This document shows, piece by piece, positions 1 through 11,532 of a stretch of DNA of 64,000 bases (position 1 is the first letter of the stretch; each line of letters opens with the position of its first letter). This stretch comes from Pholis gunnellus. Taxonomy: Eukaryota > Chordata > Actinopteri > Perciformes > Pholidae. A program made the translations under genes and the position numbers. Where the stretch lies: positions 20,448,992-20,512,991 of the forward strand of contig OU342815.1 of NCBI GenBank assembly GCA_910591455.2, read 5' to 3'. Under the pieces are notes generated by a model. The model worked only from the letters and a program-made list of their open reading frames with translations, was not told where the DNA came from and did no database searches.

Positions 1-87
1 TTCATGAGAGATAGTTTCACCTTTTTTTTGTTATTATTCAAATGCTGAGTTCCTGTAAATGTGACAATTCCTAATCTCCCGCCTCAG

Positions 88-239
88 GCTGCTCGGTGCC
101 TCTGGGGGTGGAGAGCAGACTGATTGAAGACCATCACATCACAGCCAGCTCCTCAGCCTCCAGCTGGTACTCTGGACCCTGGAAACCTTCTCTTGCACGC
201 CTCAACAAACAGGGCACCGTCAATGCATGGCAGGCCAAG
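88..239 (+). CDS. f5: f5 exon, start of C2 domain
   Basis: The acceptor CAG ends at 87 and the donor GTACAA begins at 240. The exon enters with two bases of a split Gly codon, then 50 codons starting CSVPLG and ending AWQAK. It carries the first C2 cysteine and the loop ITASS...SWYSGPW that corresponds to the membrane spike. Confidence 0.88.
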
Positions 240-985
240 GTACAAATCCTAATACCGACATGACAGGTCAAAATTAAGGCATTCAAATGTAAAGTGAGCG
301 TAAGGTAGAATGTCTCTGAGTGACCTGATAGCAATATTCACACACCCGCGGCCTCCGAAAACCCTTGGAAATGTGTGAATTGTGAATTAAATAGCACAAA
401 AATTCCTTTGGTAGTTTATAAATGCGTGCACGTACCGACATACAAGTCAACGCTTTTATCTCTCTCTCTCTCTCCCCCCCCCCCCCCCCCCCCCCCTCCC
501 CCTCCCCCCCCCCCCCCATCCACAGCATCGTGACATGAACCAGTGGCTTCAGGTGGAGCTGCCCCAAATCAAGAAGATCACAGGCATCATAACACAAGGA
601 GCCAAGTCTCTGGGGAAAGAGCAGTATGTCATGTCCTACACTCTGCAGTACAGCGACAATGGCATTCACTGGAAGAAGTACACAGATGATGAGAGCATCC
701 CTTTCAAGGTGAACGGTGGCAAAATCACATGGAAACTGTAATTGAATGAACCAGTTCACCGGGTGACTGGAGTTACATTTGACAGTAATGGTGAAGAGTT
801 TTCTAAACTATTGTCTTCTTCTCTCTCGCCAAATCCAGACTTTCTTGGGAAATACAAATAACAACGACCACGTGAAGAACTACATCTACCCTCCTATTTT
901 CTCCCGCTTCGTCCGAATCCTCCCCAGAAGCTGGTGGAACTCCATCACCATGAGAATAGAACTACTGGGCTGTGAATTTGAGTGA
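88..985 (+). CDS. f5: Coagulation factor V, C-terminal C2 domain (three last exons, partial gene)
   Basis: Exons 88-239, 526-708 and 839-985 join in frame to 159 residues plus TGA. Factor V is the plasma cofactor of factor Xa in prothrombinase; its C2 domain docks the protein on phosphatidylserine membranes. The translation is a full discoidin (F5/8 type C) domain from GCSVPLG to the terminal LLGCEFE, with the two cysteines that form the domain-closing disulfide. Blocks such as RLN-QG-VNAWQAK, IKKIT-IITQG-KSL and GNTN-HVKN-PPI-SRF match factor V better than factor VIII, MFGE8 or EDIL3. The protein ends directly after the C2 domain, as factor V does. The rest of the gene lies upstream of base 1. 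The membrane-spike position of human factor V (a Trp-Trp pair) reads Trp-Tyr here. Assignment to f5 rather than an f5-like paralogue is likely but unproved. Confidence 0.88.
459..518 (+). repeat. (TC)n/poly-C tract before an f5 exon
   Basis: A TC run passes into about 45 bases of almost uninterrupted C, ending eight bases before the acceptor at 525. It serves as the polypyrimidine tract of that intron. Confidence 0.92.
526..708 (+). CDS. f5: f5 exon, middle of C2 domain
   Basis: 61 codons, HRDMNQWLQVEL through DESIPFK, with an acceptor after CACAG and a donor GTGAAC at 709. Its polypyrimidine tract is an extreme (CT)n-C(n) run at 459-518. The codon phase joins the neighbouring exons exactly. 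Confidence 0.88.
839..985 (+). CDS. f5: f5 terminal coding exon with stop
   Basis: 48 codons, TFLGNTNNND to ELLGCEFE, then TGA at 983-985. The acceptor is CCAG at 838. It carries the second C2 cysteine five residues from the stop. A (CA)n tract begins four bases after the stop. Confidence 0.9.
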   Translation, partial: TFLGNTNNNDHVKNYIYPPIFSRFVRILPRSWWNSITMRIELLGCEFE

Positions 986-1460
986 CACACACACACACAC
1001 GCACACACACACGCATACCAAATGATGAAGGGTCAAATCAACCATGCACATGTACATGTAAGTAAAACCACACATGTAGTGTACGCCCAGACATTTGCAC
1101 ATCCATTCCCACACATAGGAACATGTATAGAGGATACTACATGCATAAATATATCACAGCCCTCGTGTGCAGCAAAAAACAAGAACATAATTGCATCTAC
1201 TGCTCAAGCCAAAACTCATACGATGTGTTTTATTAAAGCAAATATATGCCTAGTTAAAATGAAATATCAAACTCATTGGTAAGTGAAGTACGTATGAGTA
1301 ATCTTAACCCTTTTGTCAATAGTTTTATGTATTTTCTAATTACTAGTTGTATTATAAGCTGTTATATGGCATTTTGTCCCTCACAAATGACAACGAATGA
1401 ATGTAAATATGTAAGTAGAGATCATGTAATTTATTTTGTAATAAATATGATTACTATTCT
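986..1460 (+). other. f5: Putative f5 3'UTR
   Basis: A (CA)n-rich stretch at 986-1016 is followed by AT-rich sequence with no open gene. A canonical AATAAA at 1440-1445 is the first good poly(A) signal after the stop, so cleavage is inferred near 1455-1465. Confidence 0.5.
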
Positions 1461-3300
1461 TACTTTTCGGCGTCCTGCTCAGTGAGGTATAAAGACATAA
1501 ATGAGTGGATTCGGTTTGACTTGGTGTCCCACGTACGAGTAACACCGATATCTTCTCGTGGTGTCTCGAAGGTGTCACGTTCGGCACCTCTGCTGATGCC
1601 AGGCCCCCTCGTTAAGCAGCAGCTAAGGGCCTCCAGAGTCAACAGACACGTGCAGCTGCAAACACATGGCATGTTTATCCATTTGCTGATCATGTTAAAC
1701 TGGGCACCGGAGGTGTGAAAGTCTCAGCATGGCCGTCCTGCATGCTACTGATGTCTGAAAACAAATGAACTCACAGAGAGCTTTATTGGACAACTGGCTG
1801 TGCGGGGCTCTGGGAAACAAGTGACACCAAGGTGATGTAATTAAACATAAGACAAACAATATGGTACAGAAGCTAAGGGAAAGACTGGTGAGGTAAATCC
1901 CCAGTTGCTTACATTAGAAGCAAAGTTTATCCACTTTCTCGGGATGAAGAAAGTTCTGATGGGAGATGAAAGGACATGCTGTAAATATAGGCTCTCTGAC
2001 CGCTTTAACCATGAAAGTTGCAAAACAATCTCAACTGTAGGTCCACTTACTTACTTGTTTCAGATATTTCCACCGTACCACACATGCTAATGAAGACTGT
2101 GCAATACGGTTGAAAGCTCAGAAACAAGCCAATGGGTTGACGGTCAAGCTTTGTTCTCAACATTTTGGGAAAACGTACCAAAGGTTCAAAACATCCGATT
2201 GATTGCAATTGTACCACTAGATGTCGCTCCAGCTTCATCTTTGCTGAAGATCAGCCCTGGACAAAACATTTTCATGTCTGTGTGATAAAGTTGTGTGTGA
2301 TTGACCTCCTCCTGGTAACATCAGTGGAGATCACGTACAGATCCAGATGACTTCAGAGCTTCAAGGTCCAGTCTGAGTACAGTGCAGGTCTTAGATTATG
2401 AGTTTTAATGTGTAATCGAAATATAAATACAAATATTGTGCTTTTAAAATCTTACTTATAAGTGCATTCAAAGGCTCATAAATCTTAAGATAATAGAAGC
2501 ATGTCAAATCTCATTTTTTTGCTCCTGTTCAAATATGCTAGAGAAAAACATAAATGATTGTGAAATCATTACTTCCTAACTGAGGCCCCATGTTAACCAT
2601 ATGAGGTTAAATAATGAGGAAATATTCAATGTAAAAATGTACTCCCTCACACTCCAGAGTAACAGAATAGAAGTACTCATCATGAAGTAGAATGTCAGTG
2701 TTATATCATCAACATATTCACCTGTTGCTGAGGTATTAACATGTAGGAAGGATTGAAGTTGTATTCTGCCATGCTGGAGCTTTTCTGCATACTGTTGGGT
2801 AGTTAAACCTCTAACACTGTATTTTTTTAAGCGGACCACTTTTTTTTAGACGTTGGATAATTATTTGTGATCAATAAGTGATCATTGGTAGAAATTAAAT
2901 ACAACTGTTGCAGCCTACTCAAACAAAGTAGGCGCCTTAAAATTGTAAACAGGAGCAGGACTGTGTTTTTCCTTTCCACCACTGCTATAAATATAATGAA
3001 TCACATTAGCATAATTTCAATATCATTGGAACAATCAAGTCCTAAAAGATCTGTCTGTCAATCACAGCTGGGTCCCGTCCAGTCCCGATCTGCCTGGTGA
3101 TACGTTATGAAAAGCACTGGGTCATGATTATTAATATCTCTGTATTACACCTCTCTGGCAAGTGACACATGAGTTGTTTACAAACATACTCTTTTATAAG
3201 AGAGTCGTCAGGGGAGTGTAACTTCAGCCGCCAACATTTCTATTGGCGCACACGCGCACACACACGCGCACACACACATATGCACACACAGACACGCACA
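1461..3300. other. f5-rgcc intergenic interval, no gene seen
   Basis: Mostly unique, moderately AT-rich sequence. The short frames in it lack splice context or recognisable domains. It ends in an irregular (CA)n tract at 3247-3305 just upstream of the rgcc promoter. Confidence 0.5.
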
Positions 3301-3325
3301 CACGCCCTTCCCTTTCTGTTTCGGA

Positions 3326-3360
3326 CGCCACGCCCCCACTGAGCAGGGCTCATTAAAAGG
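3326..3360 (+). promoter_or_regulatory. rgcc: Putative rgcc core promoter (GC/CACCC box plus TATA-like box)
   Basis: The motif CCACGCCCCCAC at 3328-3339 is a good KLF/Sp1-type site. ATTAAAAGG at 3352-3360 is a TATA-like element. A start about 25-30 bases downstream would leave a 5'UTR of about 115 bases before the ATG at 3501. This rests on sequence only. Confidence 0.45.
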
Positions 3361-3500
3361 CGGCAGTCCTCGGGCTGGAGGGTTAGATCAAGACCCTTTG
3401 CACACAGAAGGACAGAGTGGGACTTTACACTGAGGGACATATCTGTATTTAAATATACAACACAGATTTTTGGATCATCTCAAATCTGATTACTGGAATA

Positions 3501-3528
3501 ATGAAGTCTCCAAAACTCAAACCTCAAG
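3501..3528 (+). CDS. rgcc: rgcc exon 1 coding part
   Basis: ATG plus eight codons (MKSPKLKPQ) and one base of a split Ala codon, then the donor GTAAAT at 3529. It is the least conserved part of the protein. Confidence 0.85.
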
Positions 3529-4626
3529 GTAAATACAAGTTGTTTTTTTTCTATCCTGTATTTGTTTGTCATATAAGACTTGCTTGGTGCTGTTTGCTTT
3601 TATTGTCACTATAGGTTCATACTTAAATAACATTTCTGGAGGAAGTATTTAAATAGCCTACAATATTCCGACAGGACAGAATTCATTAAGACCCTGCCTT
3701 TACGTTTTTTTGTTATATATATATTGTAATGCCTTTCACATAGTTTCCTAGTCATATTGACATAATATTATGCTCCATTGCTACAGTCAAGTTATTTGCT
3801 GGTTGGGTTTATTGTCAATCTCTGACTCAGCTGAAACTTTAGTCGATCCAAAACAAACTTAAATTAAATTTCATGTTTTTTTTTTTAATTCTTGCAGCGA
3901 AGTTCATCAACGAGGAGGATCTGAACGACGTGCTGTGCGAGTTCGACGCGGTGATGGAGGACTTCACGTCGCCGGTGGAGAAGCGACACTTCAGGTACGA
4001 CGAACACCTGAAGACCATGAAGAGGAGGAGCAGCGCGAGCGTCAGCGACAGCGGCATCAGCGACTCCGAGAGTGAGTCCGTGATCTACATTATTCATGAG
4101 AGCTGTGTTACTCAGCACATGGAGGGAGCATTGTCCTTCGCTCTCTCCTGCTGGGCTTTTGTTTTCCAAATGTGACAACTAAAACGAATCACATAAATAC
4201 ACGTGGGCGTCTTAAACCAGGGAAGGTCTCAGACTATGTATTTTAATTAGGCAATTAAAAAGTCCCCCGTAAGTGCAAACATGCCAACATGGAGATCAGG
4301 CACCGTAGAAATAATAGTTATAGTTTGTTTTATGCATCTGACACTTACAGCTGATGGTCTGAAGGAGTGTACTTTGCCTACAAATATAAACCTAAGAAGT
4401 CGGGCATATCACTGACGTTTTAACAAACAGACGCCTCATGTGTTGCATTATGTTGCTTCTGTTACTCCTTCTGCTCCGCTGCTCTGTAACACGTGTGTGT
4501 GCGTGTGCAGCTTCTTATCATGTGCCATCAAGAGCGCAGCAGTGGAGACTGACAAACTGTTGCACTGTGCATCCATGCACGTATGCTCTCATGCTCTCAC
4601 GCACAATTACACGTAAACACAGAGAG

Positions 4627-4709
<83 letters not shown>

Positions 4710-5655
4710 TCCTTGATCACAGTCCAGAGATTTGGGCGTCAGATTATAAACTCCCGCTGCATATTTTGGCAACACCTGCGCCCACATATGTGGCTACTTT
4801 TCTGAAGTTGTACAGTCATGCATTAATATTTTACTCTTAACAGTGATTTAAAAGAAGTTTGCCTGCCCAGCTGGAGAGCTCAGCCTCTCATATGCTGACA
4901 CGCAGAGAGAAAAAAAACATATGCTTCAGGTCCCCATGAACAAACCCCCTGACATGTGTGAGTGGTGTTGGACCTCCACAGGAAGACGTGGAAAGATCTT
5001 ATTCAGTCTTCAGTTTTCTGGAAAGGAAGCATGCAGGATTCCAGAGAGATTCAGGCACTACTGCCAGACACCAATTTGCATAATAACTGGGGTTCCAGTG
5101 GAGAGTATCACCACAAGGTTCACCAATCCAGCTCGTAAAAATGTCAGTACCACATAAACCACTGAGGATCTTGCATTAAGCAACATCAGTGCTAAAAGCA
5201 GAGGGAGGGTGTTCGAACTTGCGTCTGTGGAGCTAACGAGCTTGTCGATTCCTTCAGGGGATCAGATTCCTGCATGAGCCCTGTCCTCTCCATGGCAGTC
5301 TAATGAAGAGGGACCTGTCCCACGCAGGGACGACCCATTGTGTTGCGGCCTGATGGATGGACGGACTGTTGAGCGTGCAGATAAATGACGCCGCAAACTG
5401 TGCAGGGTCCTCTAGATCCACCCTAGAGCGTGCACGTTTGAGTGAGGGACGGAGATAGAAAGAAAGATGAAGAGAGTGAGAGTAACAAAACTGAATATAT
5501 CTGCACGAATGAAAACTGAGAAATGAGAGGGAGTCATGGCCACAGCTCTGTGTGTGTGTGTGAGTGTGTGTGAGGCCGGGCGCTCCCCGTTGTGTGTGGC
5601 GTCTCCAATCTCACGCTGTGTGTTCAGTGCTGAGTGGTGGGAGTATTACAGGTCA

Positions 5656-5689
<34 letters not shown>

Positions 5690-7787
5690 ATAAGTGGTCG
5701 ACATCTGAGACACTGTTAAGGTCCGCTGGAGTTCTGCACCGAGGAGCGGGGTAGACAAGGATAGCATTAAGTGCTGCCTAATCTGCTTTTTGTCACACAC
5801 ACTTACTTCGTAGTCACATAGATATCTTGGACAGGGAGGTTGATGCTTCAAGCAAGTCGCTTTTAATGGATGAGACAGACAGACGAGCCCAATTCTATGC
5901 TGTCTGGAATCTAGCTGCAGGAAGTCTCTACTTTCCTCTCTCTCTTTCTCTCACTTCCTCCATTTCTCACCAGACAGTGAAAATATGTTTATGTGGTGTG
6001 AAATATGGAGAATCAAAGTGGCCATTTTATTATTTATGTAACCGTTTACAGTTTGCGTGGCACGTGGGAGACGGAAACAGCGGCCGGACTAGAACGCGCC
6101 CCGCTCTGGTATCAGACTCAAAACGTGTCAAGAGATAAATCTTGCTTCGGGGCAGGGGACGAGTTGAATGACTTCAGAGACCTCTCTGCCCAAGACAACC
6201 TGTTATATTGCTGTCACTAACTGCCACAATGGAGATTTAGTTCGCTGAGTTCAAATTACACATTTTTGCTCCGGGGTTGTCCAGTGTAGCAGAGCAGAAA
6301 CGTTTCTGCTCATATATTTTGTACACTTTGCCTCCGTCCAAGTATGTGTTTGTCTGTGTGCGCTAAATGCATGTGTGTGACAGGCGATAGAGGAGAGGTG
6401 TCATTAGAGGAGAATGCAATGATTACACCCCGAAGCTGCTCCACTGACACAGATCAGATGTGTGTCTGTGTGTGTGTGTGTGTGTGTGTTACATGATGTA
6501 CACTGAAAAAGTGAACGTGCACCTAATCGAGTTGGTCTTCGTTTTGTTTTTCTCTCTTTTGACAGGTGCAGAGTCGCTCAACAGAAACAGCTTCAGCTTC
6601 AGCGATGAGAGGCTGAACTCCCCCACCACCAACTCACCTCCTCTTATGTCACCAAAACGTGAGCTGCACCAAAAAAATTAAATTCTTACTCTGGCAAGAC
6701 TGTAAAGACGCATGAGTCAGCGAGATGTATTACAAAATATACCTATCTGCCATCTCATAATGTGTGATTGAAGAAGCTTAGTTTAAAGTCCGTCTCTTTC
6801 TTTGCCTTGCAGCCAAACTCGGCGACACTAAAGAACTGGAAGACTTCATCGCCGACCTTGACAGGACATTAGAGAGTAAGTGCTAATGCAGCCTAGCTGT
6901 CAGAACCCCTGATGAATTAGGCCGTGTGCCGGTGCCGCCCGCTAGTCGGGATTAACAGGAGCGTTTGTTCCCCATGTCAGCTATGCTAACGACCACTCAT
7001 AAAGTGACACTGGAGTCACTCCCCTTGGATTTCTAAGAAACGAGGATGTGTCAGGACCATGAAGGAGGTGGGGCGTGATATGTGGACCATGAGGCCTCTG
7101 GGGTTACACTGGAGGGAGAAGCAGCGTGTCCCTTTTCACCTGTCAGTCAACGTTGAAAGAGAGTGCTGCAACCAACACCGTGCAGTCCGTGCACACCACA
7201 TTGCGCTAACTTGGTCCCATCCTTTTGAAAACTAAAAACTGTAACCAGAGAAGGCAGTAGGGCGTTTAGTAGCTTACAGAAACGTCACGGGTAGTAGACA
7301 TACATGGCTAATCTGCGTTGGACCTCTTCTTATATGAGTCTTGTGAGTGTTTGAACTTGCATCAGAGTATAAGGAATGTGCGCTGGTGCAAACCTGGACT
7401 GAAATTCCATCTGTAGATGTCTGGAATGGAATGAGACAGAAGTTCGGAGTTGAAGCGCTTTCCTTATACCCGTGTTTCTTCCTTCAACAGCCCCGCTCTG
7501 TTCTGTGTTGTTAGGCCACTGAATGTCCGTCTTTCACAGCTCGCAGGCGTCCAGTCGCCCTGCAAAGCTGGACATACAATCGGCCAGTCGGGCAGTCAGC
7601 CAGCCCCCCCCCACCACCACTAGTTCGCCCCAGAGGATGGCGCGTTTATTAGGGCCACCAGTGTTTACGATGACCGGCCTGTAAAACAAAACGTCCGCCG
7701 CTCTGAGAATAGAGCTGGCAACCAAGGAGCCGTGGAGTGTTCTAATCATGTCTTTCTGTCTGTCTCTGTCTCTTCTTAGGCATGTGA
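3501..7787 (+). CDS. rgcc: Regulator of cell cycle RGCC (RGC-32), complete
   Basis: Five coding exons (3501-3528, 3898-4071, 6566-6658, 6813-6875, 7780-7787) total 366 nt, giving 121 residues plus stop. RGC-32 is a small, largely disordered nuclear/cytoplasmic protein reported to bind CDK1 and modulate cell cycle, TGF-beta/SMAD signalling and complement response. Diagnostic blocks are LCEFDAV, HFRYDEHLKTMKRRSSASVSDS, RNSFSFSDERLNSP and the C-terminal KLGDTKELEDFIADLDRTLESM. They match the human protein in order and spacing, but the low-complexity alanine N-terminus of human is replaced by MKSPKLKPQ. The human CDK1 site (TPQK) is represented by an SPKP sequence, so a proline-directed serine is kept but the S/T-P-x-K consensus is not exact. 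The ATG at 3501 is the only in-frame start and is followed by a good donor. The gene converges on vwa8. Confidence 0.95.
3898..4071 (+). CDS. rgcc: rgcc exon 2
   Basis: The acceptor TTGCAG ends at 3897 and the donor GTGAGT starts at 4072. It encodes AKFINEEDLNDVLCEFDAVM through the serine-rich KRRSSASVSDSGISDSE segment, the core RGC-32 signature. Confidence 0.96.
4621..4707 (+). repeat. (AG)n microsatellite
   Basis: A nearly pure AG dinucleotide run of about 80 bases inside rgcc intron 2. Open frames across it on both strands are repeat artefacts. Confidence 0.97.
5658..5687 (+). repeat. G30 homopolymer
   Basis: Thirty consecutive guanines in rgcc intron 2, on the transcribed RNA sense. It could form a G-quadruplex in DNA or pre-mRNA. 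Such tracts are also prone to sequencing length error. Confidence 0.9.
6566..6658 (+). CDS. rgcc: rgcc exon 3
   Basis: The acceptor GACAG ends at 6565 and the donor GTGAGC starts at 6659. It encodes AESLNRNSFSFSDERLNSP and the Ser/Pro-rich stretch ending MSPK. A (GT)n tract lies about 80 bases upstream in the intron. Confidence 0.95.
6813..6875 (+). CDS. rgcc: rgcc exon 4
   Basis: The acceptor TTGCAG ends at 6812 and the donor GTAAGT starts at 6876. It encodes KLGDTKELEDFIADLDRTLE, the most conserved segment and a likely short amphipathic helix. Confidence 0.96.
6876..7779 (+). other. rgcc: rgcc intron 4
   Basis: A 0.9 kb intron before the terminal exon, with no repeat or coding signal seen. 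It ends in TCTG/TCTC repeats that serve as the polypyrimidine tract. Confidence 0.75.
7780..7787 (+). CDS. rgcc: rgcc exon 5, eight coding bases (Ser-Met-stop)
   Basis: The acceptor CTTAG at 7775-7779 follows a strong (TCTG)n pyrimidine tract. The exon opens with GC ATG TGA. With the single A left by exon 4 this reads Ser-Met-stop, exactly the human terminus, which supports this acceptor. Confidence 0.88.
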
Positions 7788-8440
7788 CGGGGAGAGGCTC
7801 ACAGTCATCTTGGTGTGTAGCCATGAGGGAGGGAGGGAGTGAATGTCTGGACCCCCCCTTGAGCAGCTAACATGCGTCCGGCCCCTACACAGAAAAACCA
7901 CCCAACAGGATACAGCTGGATGGCACGGCACCTTCCAAGTGGCTCCACCACGGCATCAGGTCTAGCCAGCGCTCATGCTATAGTTAACCCAGCAGCGCTC
8001 TACTAACTCCAGGCCACCTGGCTTCTGGACCGCAAGCCGGGTTCAAAATTGCATTGTAGAGAACCTGAGGACAAGAATACTTCAGCAGCAATGATGTAAT
8101 GCGCTCCATGAAATGTTGTGAGGAGTGAGGACGTGGAATATATGCTGCAAAAAGAGTCACTGGAACATTTATTGTCAGATTCACAGACCAGGTTACACTC
8201 CCTCATCCAAAACTTGAGCTGGAAGAGTATTTAAAAATGGCTTTTTATAATAGAAATATATTAGTAATTTTATAGAGCTTCTTATTGTAAATTTATCAGT
8301 CTGTTTTTTGGGGAAATATATTTTTATATCTTATGTAAATAATATTTGCTTTGAATTCTCTTTGCCTCGCTATTAACAGGACAGTCAGATTAGGATTTGA
8401 CACTCGTTGACTGGAATAAAGTTGGTTACATGCTTGAATG
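7788..8440 (+). other. rgcc: rgcc 3'UTR with poly(A) signal
   Basis: The segment becomes AT-rich after about 8230, with several ATTTA-like motifs, and ends in a canonical AATAAA at 8415-8420. AU-rich motifs of this kind often shorten mRNA half-life, which would suit an induced cell-cycle regulator; that role is inference. Confidence 0.6.
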
Positions 8441-9791
8441 TGAACTGAAAACTTAATCCCTTATGAAAAAAAAACTGGAACGCAATATATGTATTTAATA
8501 CAGCTAATGCCTGCCGGATATGATATTAAAGAATGAAATATTGTTCTTTTAGTAAAAGTGCCTCCTTTTCTTTATTTTGGACGGGAAACTTCTCTGGGCT
8601 TCTGTCAGGTTGTTTCAGTTATCTGAACATAATATGCCGCTCTGTTTAGCTTTATAGCCTCTGTATTTATTTTACTTTCTCCCTTACTAGCCTTTACAAC
8701 CTCTTTAATGTACATTCTGCTACAGTATAGAATATCCGATCCAAAGTGAAATCCAATAACATATTTCACATTAAACTTTTATCTTTTTCCATAAAGTCCC
8801 TATATCTATTTTAAAATCGAATCACACAAGAAGGTATTGATTTCCTCCAGAGGCCGGGGAGCACAGTAGGTGCGGAGCTGCTGACTGGCTGAATTGGAGC
8901 GGTAACGCAGCGGGGAGCTTTGAATGACAGCTGACTCCTCACCGCCTCGGCACTTTATTAACCCTCCAGCGCCACTTCCCCCGGTGCGTCCTTCTCCCTG
9001 CTTCTCTATGTGTATCAATGCTGGTATCCCTCCGAAACAGTGCTGTGAGCACAGGCAGGCAAACCAAATGGGATCGACATTAAACTGGTGAAAATAAAAT
9101 TGTGGTATGTGGATTATGTGCTGTAGTCACCAAAACTGACTGCATGCTGAAGTGTAGGAAGAGGTGGGACATTCGCTTCGTCCCAAGAATGTAAAGTCAT
9201 ACATGCAACAAAAACTCACACACAGACGCACTGAAACAGACATTTTACGTCTCTTACCTGCTGTGCTCATTAATAACTGAGCAGGGACTTATGTAACTTC
9301 TGTAGCAACAGGGTCTATTTCCAGAGGTGGAGGGAGACAGGAGGGTGCGACCCCTTCCCGGCCCAGCAGCAGGTGTGGCTGAAGTAACCGTGTGTCTGAG
9401 CCCCCCCCCCTCCGTCTGCTGACCACCAGGGGTCAAAAGTCACCAACCATGGGCAGATATGCTTCTGGTAGCAGTGCAGCAGGTGCAGACAGACTTGGGG
9501 CCACAATCACATGGGTACTACTCTGTTTCATGTACTTAAAGGAATACTTATAGTAATACAGCTGCATAACGTTTGGGTACGTTCAAGAAACAGAATGTGT
9601 GCAATAGAGGCCGAGATATAGTGCCTCTATGGGTCAATGAACCAGAAATTATAGTTCCTACATTTCCCATAATGCAACTTAATGTTGTCTTTCTTACGGC
9701 CTGGTAAATGCAGTCTTTCAAACCTCATGCTACAAGTTGGTAACGCAGGTGTTCTGTGTCCAGGTTGAGACAACCCTGCTTACATCACTAT

Positions 9792-10316
9792 GACATCACC
9801 AGGGTCAACTTCTCCTGACTTTAGAAAGCTCCTTCCAGAGCCACAAAAGACAATGCACAACAGTTTTCACAGGGGCAAGTAGTATTTGTGTCCACGAGGG
9901 TCCGCGTGACGTAAATATCATCATCAGAGGGCGAAGGCTCTGAACGGACGTCCGACCGCCAGTTGGCATGAAATACTTCCTCCAAGCGCACTTTATAAAC
10001 ACAACTACTGCGCATCCGTGGTGACCGCAACTGTCTGTGTAGTCGCTCGTTTTGCAGTAAAACCGAGGCTCAAGATAATAGGTCCTAACAACCCTGCTCG
10101 CTCTGAAATCATCAGGGACATTTTAGAAGGCTCCTTCCAGAGCCACAAAAGACAATGCACAACAGTTTTCACAGGGGTAAGTTGAAGTCCACCTGACGAA
10201 AATATCATCATCAGAGGGCGAAGGCTCTGAACGGACCAGTGTGAAATCATCAGGGTCATTTTTGTAAAACTTTAGAAGGCTCCTTGCAGAGCCACAAAAG
10301 AACAGTTTTCACAGGC
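9792..10316 (+). repeat. Three-unit local direct repeat cluster
   Basis: Three imperfect copies share the core CTCCTTCCAGAGCCACAAAA followed by ACAGTTTTCACAGG: about 9792-9949, 10107-10236 and 10243-10316. The first two also share the CATCATCAGAGGGCGAAGGC block. Spacing is irregular, so this looks like a mobile-element remnant that duplicated locally. Confidence 0.85.
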
Positions 10317-11532
10317 TTAGTGTTACTTCTTATGACCAGTAAACTGATGTGTAAAATCAAGTGGAGTGCCCCTTTAAAATTCTTCAACTTGAATGTGGCT
10401 CTTTGTCCTCTCTTGGCCACTAACTGCGTGTAAAGGAGGACATCATGCCCCTCCTTTCTTTCAGCCAGTTACTGATTGCATCTGAACTGATTTATGCTGC
10501 GACCTTTGATTTTATTTCCTATGAAGTCTCATGTTCTGAAGTGAGGACCTCAGCCTCACAAGCTGACACAGTCAGTGGATCCAGTGTATGCCAGACGGTT
10601 AATCTGATGGCAGGAAGCTGGCATGGAGACAGCCGTCTCCGTGTTGTTTCTTCAGTACAGTTGGCAGAGGGAAGCCGTGGGCACGATCACTTATCTGCAC
10701 TGTTCTGCACCACGGATCCGCTGGCACTGATCTGAGAGACCATGTTGACACAACGATGTTCCCCCGAGGGCAGCGGGTGGGCTTCCCTTTCTTCTAAAAC
10801 AACCTCACACTTGGCAGAGGTTGGCATCTTTTTGGCAGCGTGGGTCGGTCCCGTAGAAGTGTTGGCTTTGCCGGTGGACAGCCCTGTATATATATGCTCA
10901 GGGCTGGAAGTGTGGGAAAGTAGAGGACTCGAGCTGGATAGAAGTTAAGAGAACACAGCGTGGAAAAGGGATTAGGAGCAATCCTATATGGAAAGCTAAG
11001 GCGAATGAAGGAATGGGCGGATAGGTGGAGAAATGGACGGAGAAAGGCAAACACACCCAAATCCGGCAGCCATGTGTCAGTCTTTACATCAAGACGGATT
11101 CCTATGGGAGGCCCCTCAAGACTGCTGAAGTGGTCGTTCTATGAATACGCATGGGCAGAGACACACAGATGTTTGTCCACATCACAAAGAGACATAAATA
11201 CACAGAGACAAATATCAGGTTCAGCTTTCCACCAGGTCTTCACATCCCTGGTGTCCAGATGTTCCCCTGGTGCTGTGCAAACAGAGGGGAACATTAATGA
11301 GTGTGCGTGTATTGATGTTGGCCTCTTGTGATGTGTGGACATGACAGCGCCATTTTGTTTTTAGTACATTTACAGTTTCTACTGTATGTATGCACATGTG
11401 TACGTGTGTGTAGAGGCATAGAGAGGGGTGTGTGTGTGTGTGTGTGTGTGTAGCTGTGTTGGTGTATGAGCTTGTCTGCACCTGTTCGCCATCTTTGTAT
11501 GTGTGTGTGCGTCTGTGTCCTTACCTTCCTGC

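Larger units (their letters stand above)
4072..6565 (+). other. rgcc: rgcc intron 2
   Basis: This 2.5 kb intron holds a pure (AG)n tract at 4628-4707, a G30 homopolymer at 5658-5687 and a (GT)n tract at 6467-6489. The rest is unique-looking sequence with no coding signal. Confidence 0.75.

Noticed and set aside
88..985. Alternative reading as factor VIII or MFGE8/EDIL3
   Set aside because: The interior blocks and the short tail after the last cysteine fit factor V better; factor VIII ends with a longer tail.
9423..9435. CTCF-like CCACCAGGGGTCA
   Set aside because: Mismatch at an important core position and no second site nearby; too weak to report.
10960..11331. 123-codon + frame in the intergenic region
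   Set aside because: No homology recognised and no codon or splice support; the opposite strand is equally open.
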